DNA of 64,000 bases from Bacillota bacterium. GTDB lineage: Bacteria > Bacillota > Clostridia > Lachnospirales > Lachnospiraceae. The notes beneath the pieces are model-generated. The model was given only the letters and a program-made list of their open reading frames with translations, did no database searches and was not told the DNA's origin. The first letter of the stretch is position 1. The number at the start of each line of letters is the position of its first letter. Position numbers and translations under genes: made by a program. The DNA lies in assembly GCA_023424995.1 (NCBI GenBank), contig JAFADH010000183.1, positions 1 through 64,000 of the forward strand, written 5' to 3'. This document shows positions 7,296 to 16,416 of this stretch, piece after piece.

Positions 7296-8306
7296 TTAAC
7301 TTAACCGGGGATTAACGGAATTGCGTTCGATCAGATTGCAGGGGATATAGATGCGTTGTTTCGGAACAGCGGAATCATCAATACGGCATCGCAGCTGTTC
7401 ATAAGAGTGCTTGGCAATTATTTTTGTATTTATGTCAATCGTAGTCAGCGGAGGAACTGAGTTTTCTGCAAGGCTTGTATTATCAAAGCTGATAATTGAT
7501 ATGTCCTCCGGAACTTTTTTGTTCTCCATATTCAGTCTTTGTATCAAAAAGTAAGCCGCACGGTCGCAGTGACAGATGAAGGCGGTAGGCAGGGTCTCCG
7601 GCAAAAGAGTATCCAGAGTATAGACACCGGTAACAGGATTGTTATTGGTAAGGTGCCAGCCGGGATTGTAGATTAGGTTATGGGAAGCCAGGGCTTTTTG
7701 ATATCCGTAAAAACGGTCGGAAACACTTGAGGTCTGGCTGGGATTCCCGACAAAACCGATATCTGTGTGGCCTCTTTCAATCAAATAGTTTGCGGCATTA
7801 AATCCGTTAAAGAAGTTGTCCGCTATGATACAGTCGTAATTCAGATCGGGCTTATAGAAGTCAATCAGTAAAATAGGCAGGTCAAGAGCGCTGATGCAGT
7901 GGATATAATCATCCGTCATTTCACCGGCAATAAAAATTCCGTCGCAGGTGCCGGAGTTCAGCGTATTGGGTAAAATGCAGTTTTTTTCATCGTTATTGTT
8001 TATTACATACAGGGTTAAGGTAACCCCGTCATTGTGGCAGGAATTATTAAGGTAATAGTATATGGATGTATAAAAACTCTCGCTTTCAAGGAAATAGCGC
8101 TTCGGAACAACAAAGGCCAGACGATTGTTGAATGAAGGATTTTTAGCCACAGGATTAATGTAGCCTAACTCTCTTGCTTTCTGAATTATCTTTTCACGCA
8201 GTTCATCACTGACATATTGTTGATTATTGAGTGCCTTATATACCGTTACCTTGGAAACATTCAGATGGTCAGCAATCGTCTGCATGGATATTCTCTTACC
8301 GCTCAT
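7296..8306 (-). CDS. LacI-family transcriptional regulator
   Basis: 336 residues from the ATG at 8306, which has GAGGGGG eight bases upstream; the farther ATG at 8345 adds 13 non-conserved residues and has no good site. The N-terminal helix-turn-helix (TIADHLNVSKVTVYKALNNQ) and hinge (KARELGYINP) are standard, followed by a periplasmic-binding-protein-like effector domain ending in the SIISFDN and PLTTIDI motifs. It is divergent from the catabolic operon starting at 8994. Three palindromes in between match LacI-type operators, one directly after the predicted start of transcription. It most likely represses that operon and is released by a sugar or sugar-derived effector. Confidence 0.9.
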   Translation of the reverse strand: MSGKRISMQTIADHLNVSKVTVYKALNNQQYVSDELREKIIQKARELGYINPVAKNPSFNNRLAFVVPKRYFLESESFYTSIYYYLNNSCHNDGVTLTLYVINNNDEKNCILPNTLNSGTCDGIFIAGEMTDDYIHCISALDLPILLIDFYKPDLNYDCIIADNFFNGFNAANYLIERGHTDIGFVGNPSQTSSVSDRFYGYQKALASHNLIYNPGWHLTNNNPVTGVYTLDTLLPETLPTAFICHCDRAAYFLIQRLNMENKKVPEDISIISFDNTSLAENSVPPLTTIDINTKIIAKHSYEQLRCRIDDSAVPKQRIYIPCNLIERNSVNPRLS

Positions 8307-8618
8307 TATTTTCCCCCTCGTATTTTTAATAGAATTATCTTTCATATAAATCGTATCTGCTGCTATCGTATCTGTCTATGATCATAATTCTATAGTATAT
8401 TCATGATCTCCGTCTCTGTCTGCATGCTAATATGCAGGTCTGCTATGCTGATTTATCCGCATTATGTTTTGTTCTTTTACTATACCATATTCTGCCATAT
8501 TCGTAAAATCATATGATAATGATGCTTTATATCCATAATACGGGATCAATTCGCTCGGTATTGATATAGTGCCGGCCGGCATTATATTAATTGCAGATCA
8601 GGAATTCACAGGCAAACT

Positions 8619-8713
8619 TGTGGCGTAACCACAGAGTTAAGTTGTCTGTGGTCACACTTATCCTGGAAAGCTATTCTGTTTACCGGACACATCCGGTAAA
8701 TACCCTGCTTTCC
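8619..8713. repeat. Cluster of overlapping dyads
   Basis: CCACAGA (8629-8635) pairs with TCTGTGG (8645-8651), and GTGG/CCAC around 8619-8632 overlaps it, so the two stems exclude each other. Next, GGAAAGC (8665-8671) and GCTTTCC (8707-8713) enclose TTTACCGGA (8679-8687) and TCCGGTAAA (8692-8700). No T-tail on either strand. Function unknown. Confidence 0.55.
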
Positions 8714-8755
8714 CACGGCAATCTGTCTATTGTAGATATCATAGCATATTATACA

Positions 8756-8767
8756 TGTTAGCTAACA
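8756..8767. promoter_or_regulatory. LacI-type operator 1
   Basis: TGTTAGCTAACA, a perfect 12-bp palindrome about 150 bp upstream of the predicted transcription start; suitable for a looping auxiliary site. Confidence 0.65.
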
Positions 8768-8785
8768 AAAAAGCAACTACTATTT

Positions 8786-8797
8786 TATTAGCTAACA
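8786..8797. promoter_or_regulatory. LacI-type operator 2
   Basis: TATTAGCTAACA, one mismatch from operator 1 and centred 30 bp from it (about three helical turns). Confidence 0.55.
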
Positions 8798-8872
8798 TAA
8801 AGATCTGGTTATTATTATAAATTATACAAATAGCATATTGAGTTATGCATAATGACTAATAATAAAAATGTA

Positions 8873-8901
8873 TTGACTTTATTTTAGTAGTTATATATAA
8901 T
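8873..8901 (+). promoter_or_regulatory. SigmaA-type promoter of the catabolic operon
   Basis: TTGACT (8873-8878), 17-bp spacer, TATAAT (8896-8901). Transcription should begin near 8908, leaving an 85-base leader before the ATG at 8994. Confidence 0.8.
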
Positions 8902-8914
8902 GATAATAAGATTT

Positions 8915-8926
8915 TGTTAGCGAACA
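8915..8926. promoter_or_regulatory. LacI-type operator 3, just after the start of transcription
   Basis: TGTTAGCGAACA, a palindrome with one central mismatch and a CpG core, typical for LacI/GalR proteins. Its place at about +8 to +19 would block the promoter when occupied. Confidence 0.7.
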
Positions 8927-8993
8927 ATAGATAACACATAAGAAACAAATTTGAAATCACACAATTAATTAAAACTGATCAAGGAGTGCGCCA

Positions 8994-9980
8994 ATGGAAT
9001 TATATCAAAAGATTACACCAGTCAGTACAAAAGAGCAATATAAAGAATTTATAAGAACTAAGATAGTTGACAGTGCAATCATTCACAGCTTTGAAGGCGT
9101 TGACGGTTACGATGTATATAATCCGTCAGTTCCCTTTGAGCTTAATGGGAATACATATATAGCCGGGCGGGTCGAAAGCCGCAGCAGTGAGCAGTCCAAG
9201 GTAATGTTCTTTGCTAAAAAGGATGAGAAATGGGAATTATGTAAGGATGCGATGACCTTTGACCTGCAGGATCCTTTTATTACATGGATTGATGATGAAT
9301 TAATACTGGGCGGTGTCAGGGTGGACTGGGACAAGGCTTCGGGTACTGCAAGAGCCTGGTACACAGATTTCTACAGAGGTACAAGCTTGAATAACCTGAC
9401 TTATGTCAGCTCCGGTCCTCGTCATATGAAGGATATTCGTTTAATACAGCTTGCTGACAGGAGAATCGGTATCTTTACACGCCCCCAGGGCGAGGCAATG
9501 CTTAACAAGTATGGCTGTATCGCAAAGATAGGCTTTACGGCTGTGGACAGCCTGAGTGAGGTGACTCCTGAGAATATTGAAAAGGCACCCTTCCTGGAGG
9601 GTTTGTTCCTGCCGGAGGAATGGGGAGGCTGCAACCAGGTCCATCTTCTGAAAGACGGCAGACTGGGTGTCATAGGCCATAAAGCGTATGGCGAAGGAGA
9701 TAATGATAATAAAATCCTGCATTATTACGGAATGTCATTTGTAATAGATCCTGATACCGGGAAGATGAGTATCCCCCGGATCATTATTTCAAGAGATTGT
9801 TTTCCTGACGGACCGGCAAAAGCTCCAAGACTGAAAGACATAACCTTTACATCCGGCATCCTCCGCCGCAATAACGGTACGGCGGAAGTCTATACGGGAC
9901 TGAGCGATGCCCGGATCGGAAGTGCGGTTATAAAGGATCCTTTTGCTGATTGGGAGGAAAGAACGGAGAGAATGCCATGA
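8994..9980 (+). CDS. DUF1861 family protein, sugar-acting beta-propeller (first copy)
   Basis: 328 residues. Clear DUF1861 signature blocks: GYDVYNPSVPF, AGRVESR, LQDPF, HMKDIRLIQL, RIGIFTRPQG, KIGF, EEWGGCNQ and GRLGVIGH. The family is predicted to form a five-bladed beta-propeller like GH43/GH130-type enzymes; its reaction is not firmly assigned to my knowledge. There is no signal peptide, so it would act in the cytoplasm on an imported glycoside. AAGGAG precedes the ATG by seven bases. It is the first gene after the LacI-controlled promoter and overlaps the first permease start (ATGA at 9977). A second DUF1861 gene occurs 3.7 kb downstream. Confidence 0.88.
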   Translation: MELYQKITPVSTKEQYKEFIRTKIVDSAIIHSFEGVDGYDVYNPSVPFELNGNTYIAGRVESRSSEQSKVMFFAKKDEKWELCKDAMTFDLQDPFITWIDDELILGGVRVDWDKASGTARAWYTDFYRGTSLNNLTYVSSGPRHMKDIRLIQLADRRIGIFTRPQGEAMLNKYGCIAKIGFTAVDSLSEVTPENIEKAPFLEGLFLPEEWGGCNQVHLLKDGRLGVIGHKAYGEGDNDNKILHYYGMSFVIDPDTGKMSIPRIIISRDCFPDGPAKAPRLKDITFTSGILRRNNGTAEVYTGLSDARIGSAVIKDPFADWEERTERMP

Positions 9981-10939
9981 AGACAGCAAAACCGCAGATT
10001 TTACAAAAAAGAAAGAACAAAAAAACAATTGTCTTTGAACTATTGAAAAATAAGGGCCTATATCTAATGGTACTGCCGGGAGTCGTATACTTTCTGATCT
10101 TTAACTATCTGCCGCTGGTGGGAATCTATTATGCCTTTGTTGATTATAAGCCTATGGCAGGCTGGTTCGGACTGAAAAGTGAGTTTATCGGATTGGAGAA
10201 TTTCAGATATTTCTTCGCATCCGGAAGCTGGATCAAGATCACGGTCAATACTTTGTTTCTGAACGGGCTGTTTATCTCAACGGGCCTGGTCGTCCAGCTT
10301 GTTATGGCGGTATTGATCAATGAGATCTCACATAAGTGGTATAAAAAGGTAACACAATCCTTTATGTTTCTTCCCAACTTCCTGTCCTGGGCTGTTATAT
10401 CCGTATTCTCGCTGGCCTTATTCGGCATGGATGACGGACTGATCAATAAGATAATCAATGCACTTGGCTTTCAAAGCATACCGTTCTATCAGACTGCCGG
10501 AGTGTGGCCCTTCCTTCTGGTTGTGCTGAGATTATGGAAAGGTGTCGGTTTCGGTACGGTTATCTTTCTGGCTGCAATATCAGGGATAGGGCAGGAAATG
10601 TATGAAGCGGCCAGGGTAGACGGCGCCAACAAGCTGCAGCAGATGCTGCACCTGACGGTCCCTTTGCTTAAGACGACGACCGTGGTTCTCCTTATATTAT
10701 CTGTGGGCAGCATCTTTGTCGGTGATTTTGGAATGATCTTTGCACTGCTGGGCGATAATCCGCTGCTGCGGGATACCACCGATGTAATCGATACCTTTGT
10801 ATACAGGGCGCTGAGGACTCAAAATGATATCGGCATGTCTACCTCTGTTGGTTTACTGCAATCAATTCTTGGAATTGTCTTTGCTGTGAGTACCAATTAT
10901 ATAGCCAAGAAGATTGATGAAGATAACAGAGTATTTTAA
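9977..10939 (+). CDS. Sugar ABC transporter permease, LplB type
   Basis: 320 residues from the ATG overlapping the DUF1861 stop. Six predicted membrane helices; the first starts LMVLPGVVYFLIF. The EAA loop that contacts the ATPase is YEAARVDGANKLQQML. This is the LplB/YtcP-associated first permease of CUT1-type importers for oligosaccharides. No ATPase gene is in the locus, as usual for Firmicutes that use a shared MsmX-like ATPase. The substrate is unknown, presumably the compound handled by the DUF1861 and glycyl radical enzymes. Confidence 0.9.
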   Translation: MKTAKPQILQKRKNKKTIVFELLKNKGLYLMVLPGVVYFLIFNYLPLVGIYYAFVDYKPMAGWFGLKSEFIGLENFRYFFASGSWIKITVNTLFLNGLFISTGLVVQLVMAVLINEISHKWYKKVTQSFMFLPNFLSWAVISVFSLALFGMDDGLINKIINALGFQSIPFYQTAGVWPFLLVVLRLWKGVGFGTVIFLAAISGIGQEMYEAARVDGANKLQQMLHLTVPLLKTTTVVLLILSVGSIFVGDFGMIFALLGDNPLLRDTTDVIDTFVYRALRTQNDIGMSTSVGLLQSILGIVFAVSTNYIAKKIDEDNRVF

Positions 10940-10951
10940 GGAGGCATGAAA

Positions 10952-11842
10952 ATGAAGGATAAATTATGTGATCGTCTTGTACTTACCGTTGCATATATAC
11001 TTACCGGTGTCTTTGCGGTATTATGCCTGGTACCCCTTTGGATGGCATTATGTGCCTCATTTACCAATGAAACTACGTTGATTAAAGAAGGCTATGCTTT
11101 ATGGATCAGAGATTTTGACCTGACCTCTTATACAATCATCTTTACAAAGACGACTGCCATGTACAGGGCATATCTGGTGACCATATGCATGACGGCGGCA
11201 GGAACCTTACTGACCGTATTCTTTACGGCCTTAACGGCGTATCCCTTATCGGTAAAAGGGCTTAGGTACAGAGGTAAGATTAATTTTTACATCTATCTGA
11301 CCATGCTGCTGAACGGAGGTCTTGTACCGAACTATATCCTGATAACGAGAGTACTGGATCTGAAGAATAACTTCCTGGTGCTTATTATCCCGGGCATGCT
11401 GAATGCATATAACATATTTTTAATGACGAATTACTTTAAGACATTACCCGATTCACTGGCCGAATCCGCCAAGATAGACGGGGCCACGGACTTAAAGATA
11501 TTCCTGCGGATCATTCTTCCGCTGTCAAAGCCCATCATTGCGACCATTGCGCTGTTTTCCGCCATGGGCTACTGGAATGAATGGTACAAGGTATTATTGT
11601 ATATCGAAAAACCGGAATTATATACACTGCAATATCTTATCATGAAATTGCAGAGGGAATTGGATTTCCTGAATTCGGAACTGGGGGCGAAAGCCATGGA
11701 AGCCATGGGGAATATCACCCTGCCGTCCCTGGGCATAAGAATGGCAACGGCCATGCTGAGCATCGGGCCGATCGTTATGGTCTATCCCTTTCTTCAGAAG
11801 TATTTTATCAAGGGGATAATGATCGGATCCGTAAAGGAGTAA
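10952..11842 (+). CDS. Sugar ABC transporter permease, LplC/YtcP type
   Basis: 296 residues. AAGGAGG at 10938-10944 is only one base from the ATG at 10946 but seven from the ATG at 10952, so 10952 is taken as start. Six membrane helices; the EAA loop is LAESAKIDGATDLKIFLRI and the C-terminus PFLQKYFIKGIMIGSVKE is typical of the second permease of this importer class. It pairs with the preceding LplB-type protein. Confidence 0.9.
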   Translation: MKDKLCDRLVLTVAYILTGVFAVLCLVPLWMALCASFTNETTLIKEGYALWIRDFDLTSYTIIFTKTTAMYRAYLVTICMTAAGTLLTVFFTALTAYPLSVKGLRYRGKINFYIYLTMLLNGGLVPNYILITRVLDLKNNFLVLIIPGMLNAYNIFLMTNYFKTLPDSLAESAKIDGATDLKIFLRIILPLSKPIIATIALFSAMGYWNEWYKVLLYIEKPELYTLQYLIMKLQRELDFLNSELGAKAMEAMGNITLPSLGIRMATAMLSIGPIVMVYPFLQKYFIKGIMIGSVKE

Positions 11843-11856
11843 AGAGTGTATTTAAT

Positions 11857-11893
11857 ACAATTATTGCCGATATGCGCGCAGAGTAATAATTGT
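11857..11893 (+). promoter_or_regulatory. Hairpin before the binding-protein gene
   Basis: ACAATTATT (11857-11865) pairs perfectly with AATAATTGT (11885-11893). It lies in the 130-bp gap between permease and binding-protein genes. Without a T-tail it is more likely an RNA processing or stability element than a terminator. Confidence 0.45.
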
Positions 11894-11972
11894 TTAAATA
11901 AAGAGCTGCTTAAGGAGCAATAAGAATTATTAACAAGTAGTTGTGAAAGTCACTTTAGGAGGGAAAATTAAG

Positions 11973-13637
11973 ATGAAGAGAATTTTGGCATTATTGTTGT
12001 CAGTATTAATGGTGATGACCGTGTTCGCCGGCTGTGGCAGCAAAAACACCGGCGATACCGCGGGCGAAGTAACCGGCGGAGCGGAAAACAATAACGGTGC
12101 GGCGCCGACGCAAAAAGCAAAAAAGCCGTATGAAATAACCTTTGTACATCCGGGAGACCCTGTGAACGATCTTGATGTCGTGCTGGAGGAATTCTATGCA
12201 AGAACAAAAGACACCTTAAATGTAACACTGAATTTTATATATGCCGGCTGGGATGATATCGGACAGAAGGTATCCTTAAAGATATCCACAGGGGAAAAGC
12301 TGGATTCCGCATTCCTGGCACAATGGACAGCTCCGTCAATCCAGGAAGCCGCTGTTAATGACCAGCTGCTTAATCTTGACAAATATTTTAATAACGATGC
12401 TTATCCGGGACTTAAGGCCGCATTTTCCGAGGAATTCTTAAGCACCAATAAGTTCCTGGGATCGGATGGCGAATATCATGTCTATGGAATTCCATTTTCC
12501 AATGCTTACTCTGCCGGAGGTTATATGTATTACAGGAAAGACCTGGCTGATAAATACGGAATAACCATCGACGGTCCGGAGGATCTGGAGACCTTTTATG
12601 ATGCGGTCCTTGCAAATGATAAGGGAATGATACCTTTGGCATTCTTAGGCGCACAGGATCAATTCCTGGGAGCGATCTATCCCAATAATGTAGTTTCAAA
12701 GCATAATTATTCTACCTCAGGCCTGCTGGCAGGCGGGGTCATTATAAAAGACGACGGCACCGCTTATGTTTCAAGAAGCTATCTTCCTGCCCTTGATCCT
12801 GAGTATGCAAAATATATGGACGATAATGACAAGTCAAAGACAGAGCCCTATTGGGGATATGCCGTAGCGAGAAGATTTTATGAAAAAGGCTACTTCAGTA
12901 AGGATGTACTTAATACCACGGATGCGCAGGCTGATTTCCTGGCAGGCAGAGCGGCAAGCGTGATCCGGGGTGCGGATGTTTATACCACGATAGCGACACA
13001 GTTTGCGGCTTCCCTGCCGGATGCGGAGCTGGGCTACCTGCCTCTGGATGCATTTATGACAGGCGAACCCCTGGGACAGCAGAGCACTACCTTCCAGGCA
13101 TGGAACTTTGCGACTGTCCCTGTTACCTGTGAAGACCCGGACCGTGTGATGGAATTCTATGACTGGATTTTCTCCTCCCAGGAAAATCATGATCTTTTTG
13201 AACTTGGTGTGGAAGGCAAGCATTGGACTGCGGTGGGTGAGGATAAATATGAAGTAACGGCGAATCCGGATACCGGCAATACGTATAATTTCGGCGGCTA
13301 CTTAATGACCTGGAATCCCACTATGTATAAAGTATCGGCAGCTATTCCGGATGATGTGCTCGGCTATGTGAAGAAGTATTCGGACCAGGATTATTTCTAT
13401 AAGGATATCACCTCAGGCTTTACGTTCAACAGTGACCCGGTAAAAACAGAGGTAGCCCTGATCACTGAGATCATATCAATCAAGTCGGCCTTAGGAAACG
13501 GCATGATAGCTGATTATGAAGCGGAAATTGCCAAGCTGGACGAAAAGCTTAAGAACGCAGGCTGGGAAACATATGCGAAAGAATACGAGAAGCAATTTAA
13601 TGAATTCTTAAAAACACATCCATATGAGGGACAGTAA
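11973..13637 (+). CDS. Sugar ABC transporter substrate-binding lipoprotein
   Basis: 554 residues from the ATG at 11973, preceded by AGGAGG; the GTG at 11943 would place that site inside the gene. A lipoprotein signal (MKRILALLLSVLMVMTVFAGC) ends in a VFAGC lipobox, giving Cys21 at the membrane. A Thr/Gly/Asn-rich linker follows, then a large LplA/YtcQ-type extracellular binding domain (AAYSAGGYMYYRKDLADKYG-like block near 190). It delivers the ligand to the two permeases upstream. Separate 5' and 3' hairpins flank it, suggesting its mRNA segment is made more stable than the permease segments. Confidence 0.9.
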   Translation: MKRILALLLSVLMVMTVFAGCGSKNTGDTAGEVTGGAENNNGAAPTQKAKKPYEITFVHPGDPVNDLDVVLEEFYARTKDTLNVTLNFIYAGWDDIGQKVSLKISTGEKLDSAFLAQWTAPSIQEAAVNDQLLNLDKYFNNDAYPGLKAAFSEEFLSTNKFLGSDGEYHVYGIPFSNAYSAGGYMYYRKDLADKYGITIDGPEDLETFYDAVLANDKGMIPLAFLGAQDQFLGAIYPNNVVSKHNYSTSGLLAGGVIIKDDGTAYVSRSYLPALDPEYAKYMDDNDKSKTEPYWGYAVARRFYEKGYFSKDVLNTTDAQADFLAGRAASVIRGADVYTTIATQFAASLPDAELGYLPLDAFMTGEPLGQQSTTFQAWNFATVPVTCEDPDRVMEFYDWIFSSQENHDLFELGVEGKHWTAVGEDKYEVTANPDTGNTYNFGGYLMTWNPTMYKVSAAIPDDVLGYVKKYSDQDYFYKDITSGFTFNSDPVKTEVALITEIISIKSALGNGMIADYEAEIAKLDEKLKNAGWETYAKEYEKQFNEFLKTHPYEGQ

Positions 13638-13645
13638 TTAATTAA

Positions 13646-13702
13646 GAGGATGCGTACGATTTTGGATGGAGAAGTCTTTGGCTTCCCCATCCAGGCATCC
13701 TA
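13646..13702 (+). promoter_or_regulatory. Strong hairpin after the binding-protein gene
   Basis: Outer stem AGGATGC (13647-13653) with GCATCCT (13695-13701); inner stem TGGATGG with CCATCCA. No T-tail follows and the next gene starts at 13721, so this is probably a 3' stabilising structure or partial attenuator. Confidence 0.55.
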
Positions 13703-13720
13703 CGCCATGGGAGGCTCACT

Positions 13721-14683
13721 ATGAAACTGGCAGAACAAAGAGAGATATTTGAAAAAGAGAAGAGAATATATGAAAGCTGCAAAGTAAAATTTCTTGGTGC
13801 GGACGGATATGATGTATATAATCCCTCCATCCCGTTTTACTGGAAGGGCAAAAGATATATTTACGGAAGAATTGAAAAACGGGAAGAGTGGGCAAGATCC
13901 TGGGTGCGTCTGTTTGAAGAAACAGGCAAAGATGAATGGACGCTTGTACAAAATGATATGATATACCAATTGGAAGACCCGTATATTGCAATCATAAATG
14001 AGGAAGTGATTCTTGGAGGAACGCATGTAAGAAAGAAGCAGGGGAAAATTGATACCTATTATGGGTACTTTTTTAGAGGGAAAGACATTCATGATCTGGA
14101 GTATTTTACCACAGGACCCGATTATATGAAGGACATCCGTCTGGTTGAACTCGGGAACAGGAAGATCGGTATCTTTTCCAGGCCGAGAAGTGAGGAGATC
14201 AGAGCACTTCATGGAAGTGAATCCATCATCGGCTTCGCGGTTATCGATCATGTGGATGAATTAAATGCGGAGGTCATTGATAATGCCGTAAAGATCAACG
14301 GATTATTCGAGGACGGCGAATGGGGCGGATGTAATCAGTGCTACTGCCTGGACAGCGGCAAGATAGGCGTGATCGGACATAAAAGCTATAAGAGAACCGA
14401 TGCCGGAGGCAATGATATCCTGACCTATATGAATTTTTCTTTTGTCTATGATATGGAGGAGCATAAGGCGCTGGATGTCAAGATCATAGGAACAAGGGAC
14501 TGTTATCCGGAGGGACCCGCTAAGAAACCGACCCTGGTAGACTGTGCGTTTACTGCAGGCATTGTCATGAGAGAAGACGGAAAAGCAGATCTGTACAGCG
14601 GTATCGGTGATACCGAAGCCGGACGGATTGTGATCGATTATCCCTTTGAGGGGTATGGGAAAATCATTACAGGGCAGGAATAA
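13721..14683 (+). CDS. DUF1861 family protein (second copy)
   Basis: 320 residues with the same blocks as the first copy: GYDVYNPSIPFYW, YGRIEKREE, QLEDPY, YMKDIRLVEL, KIGIFSRPRS, EWGGCNQC and GKIGVIGHKSY. The two copies are clearly diverged, so they probably act on related but different linkages or substrates. No signal peptide, therefore cytoplasmic. It begins 19 bp after the hairpin that follows the binding-protein gene and is followed 75 bp later by the radical activase. Confidence 0.88.
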   Translation: MKLAEQREIFEKEKRIYESCKVKFLGADGYDVYNPSIPFYWKGKRYIYGRIEKREEWARSWVRLFEETGKDEWTLVQNDMIYQLEDPYIAIINEEVILGGTHVRKKQGKIDTYYGYFFRGKDIHDLEYFTTGPDYMKDIRLVELGNRKIGIFSRPRSEEIRALHGSESIIGFAVIDHVDELNAEVIDNAVKINGLFEDGEWGGCNQCYCLDSGKIGVIGHKSYKRTDAGGNDILTYMNFSFVYDMEEHKALDVKIIGTRDCYPEGPAKKPTLVDCAFTAGIVMREDGKADLYSGIGDTEAGRIVIDYPFEGYGKIITGQE

Positions 14684-14758
14684 TATGAATGGGTTATTAA
14701 TATACCGGCCGGGATACGGAATTCTTAAGCTTGCGGGATGATGAAGGTGGTAAGTGGT

Positions 14759-15586
14759 ATGTATGAGAATAAAGGAATGGTGGCGGATATACAGAGATGC
14801 TCCACTCATGACGGACCGGGGATCAGGACTACCGTATTCCTGAAGGGCTGTAATCTGCATTGCGCCTGGTGCCATAATCCGGAAACCATCAGCTTTAAGG
14901 AAGAATGGATGTATTATCCGGATAAATGCATAAACTGCGGACAGTGCGGGGAAGGGTGCTATTCCGGTGCCAAAGTGCTGTGCGGTAAGAAAATGACAGT
15001 GGAAGAGGTCATGCGGACGGTACTGTTAGACCGGCCGTATTATTCGGATGAAGGAGGACTCACGGTATCGGGAGGAGAGCCGCTGATGCAGCCGGATTTT
15101 ACACTGGAGCTCCTGAAAGCCGGAAAAAGCGCGGGAATACATGTGGCGATAGAAACCAATATGACATTACCATGGAAAATAACAGAGCCGGTCGTACGGA
15201 TATGCGATTTGGTTATGATGGATATAAAGATGTTACAGGAAGCTTTACATATCAAGTGGACAGGTGCCGGCAATTCCCATGTGCTTGATAATCTGATTAA
15301 CCTATCGGTGATGAATAAGCCGGTTATCGTCAGGACACCGGTGATACCGTCAGTTAACGATCAGGCGGACGAGATCGGACGGATTGCAGAATTCTTATCA
15401 GGGCTTGAGAATGTACTGTATTATGAATTATTGCCCTATCATCCCCTGGGACAATCGAAGCAGTTAGGTGAGGAGGCATTTAAGACAAGGAACTTTGAGA
15501 AACCAAAGCCGTCTAAGATGCTTTTGCTGGCAGCGGCTACAAAAGACTTTGGCATTAAAGTCCTGCTGGCAGGGAAAGAAATCTGA
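14759..15586 (+). CDS. Glycyl radical enzyme activase (radical SAM)
   Basis: 275 residues from the ATG at 14759, which has AAGGTGG eight bases upstream; ATGs at 14738 and 14741 are alternatives. C31-x3-C35-x2-C38 (CNLHCAWC) holds the radical SAM cluster. An extra ferredoxin-like set C57, C60, C63, C67 follows, so one additional iron-sulphur cluster is visible rather than the two of many activases. GGEP and the HDGPGIRTTVF motif are standard. It generates the glycyl radical on the partner enzyme encoded 0.8 kb downstream, with the SGNH gene between them. Confidence 0.93.
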   Translation: MYENKGMVADIQRCSTHDGPGIRTTVFLKGCNLHCAWCHNPETISFKEEWMYYPDKCINCGQCGEGCYSGAKVLCGKKMTVEEVMRTVLLDRPYYSDEGGLTVSGGEPLMQPDFTLELLKAGKSAGIHVAIETNMTLPWKITEPVVRICDLVMMDIKMLQEALHIKWTGAGNSHVLDNLINLSVMNKPVIVRTPVIPSVNDQADEIGRIAEFLSGLENVLYYELLPYHPLGQSKQLGEEAFKTRNFEKPKPSKMLLLAAATKDFGIKVLLAGKEI

Positions 15587-15640
15587 AGCCCCATGCCTGT
15601 ATCATCACAGAAAGAGATAAAATACGGAGGTATATAAAGG

Positions 15641-16297
15641 ATGATCAATGAAGGAAGCAAATTACTGTTTATCGGAGATTCCATCACGGATTTTAACCGC
15701 AGGAGGCCGGTGGGCGAAGCACCGGGCGGGTTAGGAGACGGTTATGTCATGCTGCTGGAAGGTATGCTGACGGCATATGCTCCGGAGAAAAAAATCAGAG
15801 TCGTAAATACCGGCATCAGCGGAGACAGGATACGTGACCTGAAGGCAAGATGGTACAGCGATGTTTTGAGCCTGAAGCCTGACTGGCTGGCTGTAATGAT
15901 CGGCATCAACGATGTATGGCGCCATTTTGATACTCCCTTCCGGCCTGAGATGAAGGTGGAGGAAGAGGAATATGTCGGTACCTACCGGGAACTGATCGAA
16001 AAAACCAAGGATACGGTAAAGGGCATGGTTTTGATGGCGCCGTTTTATGTTGACTTTAACAGGGAGGACCCGATGACCAGGATGGTTCTGAACTATGCCG
16101 GGAGAGTCAGGGAACTGGCAGGGGAATACAGCCTGGTGTTCTGTGATGTGCAGGCGGAATTCGATGAAGTGCAGACGAAGCTTCATCATATGGCTTTTTC
16201 GGCGGACAGGGTCCATCCCAACGGGGGGAATCCGGTAGGGCATTTCCTTATTGCCAGGGCATTCTTGAAGGCAATCGGAATGTGGCCCATTATCTAA
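15641..16297 (+). CDS. SGNH/GDSL-family hydrolase (esterase)
   Basis: 218 residues with all four SGNH blocks: FIGDSITD (nucleophile Ser), NTGISGDRI (Gly), IGINDVWR (Asn) and DRVHPNGG (Asp and His). No signal peptide, so it works inside the cell. Such enzymes remove acetyl or other acyl groups from sugars. Its place between the activase and the glycyl radical enzyme suggests it deacylates an imported intermediate. An ACGGAGGT site precedes the ATG. Confidence 0.9.
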   Translation: MINEGSKLLFIGDSITDFNRRRPVGEAPGGLGDGYVMLLEGMLTAYAPEKKIRVVNTGISGDRIRDLKARWYSDVLSLKPDWLAVMIGINDVWRHFDTPFRPEMKVEEEEYVGTYRELIEKTKDTVKGMVLMAPFYVDFNREDPMTRMVLNYAGRVRELAGEYSLVFCDVQAEFDEVQTKLHHMAFSADRVHPNGGNPVGHFLIARAFLKAIGMWPII

Positions 16298-16416
16298 GGT
16301 TATCAATAACATATCATAGAGCAGGAAAAATCCGGTCTCAGCCTGACCTAAGGCATGAGAATGTATTTTCCGTAAAGCATTGGGGTGCCGCATAGACAGG
16401 CATCGTGGAGGTAATG

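Larger units (their letters stand above)
8307..8993. other. Divergent control region of the LacI-regulated locus
   Basis: About 690 bp with no supported gene; the longest + strand ORF (8402, 37 codons) has no ribosome site. It contains the operators, promoter and dyads listed separately. The part from 8720 to 8990 is strongly AT-rich. Confidence 0.6.

Noticed and set aside
8402..8515. 37-codon ORF in the LacI control region
   Set aside because: No ribosome site and hydrophobic, low-information composition in AT-rich non-coding DNA.
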